DNA of 64,000 nucleotides from positions 25,488,934 to 25,552,933 of the forward strand of contig NC_063151.1 in NCBI RefSeq assembly GCF_020921035.1. Reading direction: 5' to 3'. Positions 60,537 to 64,000 of this stretch are shown in pieces. The stretch's first letter is position 1; every line of letters begins with the position of its first letter. Below the pieces are notes generated by a model. The model saw only the letters and a program-made list of their open reading frames with translations, had not been told where the DNA came from and searched no databases. The stretch is from Rhodamnia argentea (taxonomy: Eukaryota; Streptophyta; Magnoliopsida; Myrtales; Myrtaceae). A program made the position numbers and the translations under genes.

Positions 60537-63257
60537 ATGGAGTCCATCCACAGAGCTTCCCTCCAACTCCGTCTGCTCCCTCTCTCTCTCTCCCCAACTC
60601 CCTCAAGAACTATCGTTTTCCGTACACTACTCGATCCCGCAATTCGGCGACGCAGTACGGGCTCGCCTCCCAAGTTCAACCTCATCTTCACGCCTCGGAG
60701 ACGTTACAGCAACCCTTCTTCGACTGCGAGGGCGGGATGGCTTCTGGGTCTCGCAGGGGACAAGAAGGTAAACGTGGGCCTGCCCGATATCGTGAAAGCC
60801 GGCGACCCTGTCCTGCACGAGCCAGCCGGGGAAGTCGACCCGGCGGATGTCGGGTCGGAGAGGATACAGAAGATAATCGACGACATGGTGATGGCGATGA
60901 GGAAGGCCCCCGGCGTCGGGCTCGCTGCTCCTCAGATTGGCATTCCTTTGAGGGTCGGTTTAATTTTGAACTATACTACTGTTAGTTGCTGAGTTTTCTC
61001 CTGTGGTGTTATGTCATTGCAATTCGAGATTGCGTCCGTAGTGGCTTTTCTAAGGTTTACTCTCCTAGGACCTGACAATGGCATTATTTATTTTTAAGTC
61101 GTGATTCTCTCAAGTTGGGGCATAGTCAATTTATCTCGCGGATCATGTTAAGATGCATTTCGCAGGTCCTGTGACATGACCACAGGAAGGACGATCTTAT
61201 TCTTTGCCTTTTTATCTGGACTCTTAATGAAGGTTTAGCAAGAAAATCGAACCTTTTACTATGGATAAAGAAATATTATTACCCGATCACACGGCACATA
61301 TAGTCCCTTGCTTCAAATATGTAGGATTGTAATTGTAAAAGTTCCTTCGGCTCTGCTCCTCGAGCATCTTAGCAGAAGTATTGCTTATGTTGCTTCTGTC
61401 TGCCACATAGTGCCCGATTAGATTAACCAATTCTTTATCTCGCACCCTGTTTCCTTTGCAAGTTATTCATGTCGTCTTCTTTGCAAAATGCTGAAAGTTT
61501 ACCAACTCGCTGATTTGCTGTAGTTTATATGTCAAGGACTTGCCCTTCAACAAAACCATCATAATGGCTGCAAGCTGTTCCTTGGTTGCAGCTGAAATTT
61601 ATGCAATTCGGTGGTTTGGAATTGGTCTTATATTGTGCAAAGTCAATCGCTCTTTGCCTGATTGAGACTTCTTCTGTAGTGGGCACTTAGTTAAATTTTC
61701 AACTTTGGGAATTCGATCCACCTTTTGCTGTGACCAGAACAGCTAATTGAGGTCATCTTCAAATGGAGGCTTCAGGCAATGATTGATCTGGTTAACACCA
61801 AAATTTTTTGGCAATATTAGTGGTGGAAGTAATATCTTCTTCATGAAGGAAATACTCTCTGGCAATAAAGTTCAAGCCTAAGCTGATTGGAAATATTTTC
61901 GAATACTAATGTGACAGGGATGACAGCTAACAAGCTGATAATTTTTCTAAATTTGATTGGATGTGGTAGTTGGAACTCCGTACTAAAATAATGTGTCTAT
62001 TTACAGAAAATTTTGCGAATGAAATGACAAGTCTTGATGAGTGCATGTGGTTGATTGCATGTGTTCTGCAATCCTAAAGTCATCTAATATATCATCCAGT
62101 TTCTGTTGTTGTAGAAATCAGTCTGCTATTATAGGGTAGTGATCTTCTTGCTTTGCAGATTATAGTGCTAGAAGATACGAAGGAGTACATAAGTTATGCA
62201 CCTAAGGAAGAGACTAAAGCACAAGATAGGCGCCCATTTGATCTCCTGGTATGAGACAATTTTAGTTGAACCACATCTCGCCTATATATTTTACGACAAC
62301 GGTCTCTTATTTGGCTTCTGTGATTTGCTGGTTTTCCTGAAACAGGTAATCTTGAACCCAAAGCTAAAAAAGAAGAGCAATAGGACTGCCCTTTTCTTTG
62401 AGGGCTGCCTGAGGTGATAATCATGGTTTGAGAACTGGTGTCTTAAACATAATCTTTTCATTCTTCTGTGATGATCATACATTCTGGAATGAGCTAGAAA
62501 TATTTAGGGACCAAGTGATTTTTTGCTTTAGCACACGTCAAGGCAAAAGGAAAGAAAATCCTTTCTCATGGCATGACATTGATAAAAGGATGGCATATAT
62601 TGAAATCACTCCTTCAGAAAGTCTCTTTCGATTGCTTGAAGAAAGTGTCTTCTGATGTTTAAGCTCGAATTCCTCTTTTAAGTATTTGAGGAAAACACCT
62701 ATGATACCAAGACTTTCTGTGTGAAGGGCACTGTCATTGGCAAAACTACAAGAATTTTACTTAGCATAAGAAATATGAGAGACTTGCGTGGTTTTTCAAT
62801 AGGAGAATAAAAGTACTCTTGTGGAAATCTGACTTGTAAAGTCATCTCAAGAAATTGTAATTTCACCAGAACTCCATAGATCTGCAAGATGCTAAAATGC
62901 ACGTTGAGATACCAGTTTCATTAATTTCTGAGCTTATTTTTTTAACTTAAAAGAGGAAAACTTTTGCCTTTTTGACTCACATTGTCCGCTGTTCTCCACC
63001 ATACTTTCAGTGTTGATGGATACAGAGGATTGGTGGAAAGAGATCTTGATGTGGAGGTTACGGGATTGGGTCGCGATGGTAAGCCTATCAAGGTTGATGC
63101 TTCGGGTTGGCAAGCTAGGATATTACAGCACGAATGCGATCATTTGGGCGGAACTCTCTATGTGGACAAGATGGTTCCAAGAACATTCAGAATTGTGGAG
63201 AACCTGGACTTACCTCTTGCGGATGGGTGCCCCAGACTAGGTGTACGTGATTCGTGA
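60537..63257 (+). CDS. PDF1A: Peptide deformylase 1A, organellar
   Basis: Metal-dependent enzyme that removes the N-formyl group from nascent proteins in mitochondria and plastids. Proposed join 60537-60953, 62159-62248, 62346-62413, 63011-63257 gives 273 residues. ATG 60537 is preferred for its context (acaATGG) and because the peptide that follows looks like an organelle transit sequence; an in-frame ATG at 60432 would add 35 residues. All three catalytic motifs are intact: [10 protein letters not shown] (126-135), EGCLS (188-192, the Cys being a metal ligand) and QHECDH (231-236, both His metal ligands and Glu catalytic). The [15 protein letters not shown] region and the VPRTFR/NLDLPLA tail match the plant 1A type. 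The first donor (gtcggt) is weak. Confidence 0.93.
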
Positions 63258-64000
63258 TCATAGCCAAGTAGGAAGTCAGAATTCTGACTACTCAAACTCA
63301 ACCAATTATTTTTTATGGCGATTATCAAGAGCCATGCATGATGCTGGGAAAGATCATTCTCAGATCACAACCACAGAACTTGGATATACTGGTGTCCTGA
63401 GGATGTACAACCATTCTCTGGTGTGTGCCGTCATCATTTGGGCAAGTGGAATGAGTTTTCGTAGAGAGCAATACTTCCTATTCCAGTGCATGAGCACTTG
63501 GTTTGAGTTAGTCAGGTGGTCTTCGAGGAACCATTGATATTTGAGGATTCTGCAAGAGCTAAGAACTTGAAAATTTTCTGCTGGTTTTCGATTTTGATCC
63601 ACCATTAATTGTACTAGTGAAACATTTTCGTGGAGTCTTTTTTTAACTTACATTTCATTTGTGCTGGTATAAATTGTTGCGGTACTTGCAGACTTCCTCA
63701 TGTTTATGAAGGTTCTTTAACTGCTTGTCGTATGCTCAAACATGCACATTTACTGTGAACAAGGACATTGTATTGCACAACTTATTTGTCGTAGAAAGGC
63801 TTCTTTTAGCATCTGGAATGGATGGTCAATTTCCAAGGCAACCTATCTAATGAGATTCCTATCTGGGAAAATGTTACATCTAATAATGCTGGTTTATAAA
63901 TTGATTTACTAAGTGATGCATCAAACTATGATTGATACTTGAATATTGTATTACCCACTTGCTTAAAGGGGTTGCTCATTTGTCTGACTCAGTAAGCCAA
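63258..64000. other. 3' UTR and downstream flank of the peptide deformylase gene
   Basis: No further gene is recognised to the window end. Frames at 63241-63537 and 63360-63605 overlap on opposite strands and lack family features. Confidence 0.4.

Noticed and set aside
1-64000. CRISPR arrays, rRNA genes, tRNA genes, bacterial-type operons
   Set aside because: None recognised by eye; all genes are intron-bearing or plant-specific. A tRNA scan could not be run.

Overview
This is plant nuclear DNA. The genes are interrupted by GT-AG introns, the intergenic DNA is AT-rich and full of nested transposons, and every recognised product is a plant family (TIR-NBS-LRR receptor, GH28 polygalacturonase, plant O-fucosyltransferase, organellar peptide deformylase, DUF761). 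The TIR-NBS-LRR sequence style and the repeat types suggest a woody rosid, possibly Myrtaceae. That placement is inference.

Layout. 258-2850 (+) is a nine-exon polygalacturonase. 2.9-5.2 kb is a graveyard of gene fragments: a DCC-protein tail, LRR pieces and a PX-protein relic. 5.8-10.3 kb (-) is a four-exon TIR-NBS-LRR locus broken by frameshifts and a stop. 10.96-12.67 kb (-) is a plastid-type DCC-family protein. 15.5-18.5 kb (+) is the SEC11 signal peptidase subunit. 19.5-22.4 kb (-) is an O-fucosyltransferase. 23.4-25.8 kb (-) is a small Alba-domain protein.

From about 27.5 to 56 kb the window is a tandem duplication landscape around three glyoxalase-I-like (VOC) genes at 42.6, 47.7 and 52.8 kb. 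Two blocks, about 27.5-43.58 kb and 43.58-48.7 kb, derive from one unit. The first was inflated by a hAT-like element with a TTA-flanked MITE nested in it, and by a 9,009-bp Mutator-like element (MULE, 32057-41065) with 1.1-kb terminal inverted repeats and a perfect 9-bp target duplication. The MULE carries a FAR1-type transposase (one nonsense codon) and, convergent to it, a two-exon GRF-zinc-finger/transmembrane gene. Each gene starts about 175-180 bp inside its own TIR, a MuDR-like two-gene plan. A retroposon with a 17-bp target duplication is nested inside. The second and third glyoxalase genes share a 3' flank that contains remnants resembling an endogenous pararetrovirus. The third gene has lost the TATA and ACGTGGC region of its sisters. 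A foldback element lies there instead.

The right end holds a foldback element, a DUF761 protein (58.2-58.5 kb, -), a small hAT-like MITE and a four-exon peptide deformylase 1A (60.5-63.3 kb, +). The genes do not form a pathway. The common theme is local duplication followed by transposon insertion and decay. Exon joins were worked out by hand from reading frame, splice-site dinucleotides and family alignment recalled from knowledge. No search was run.
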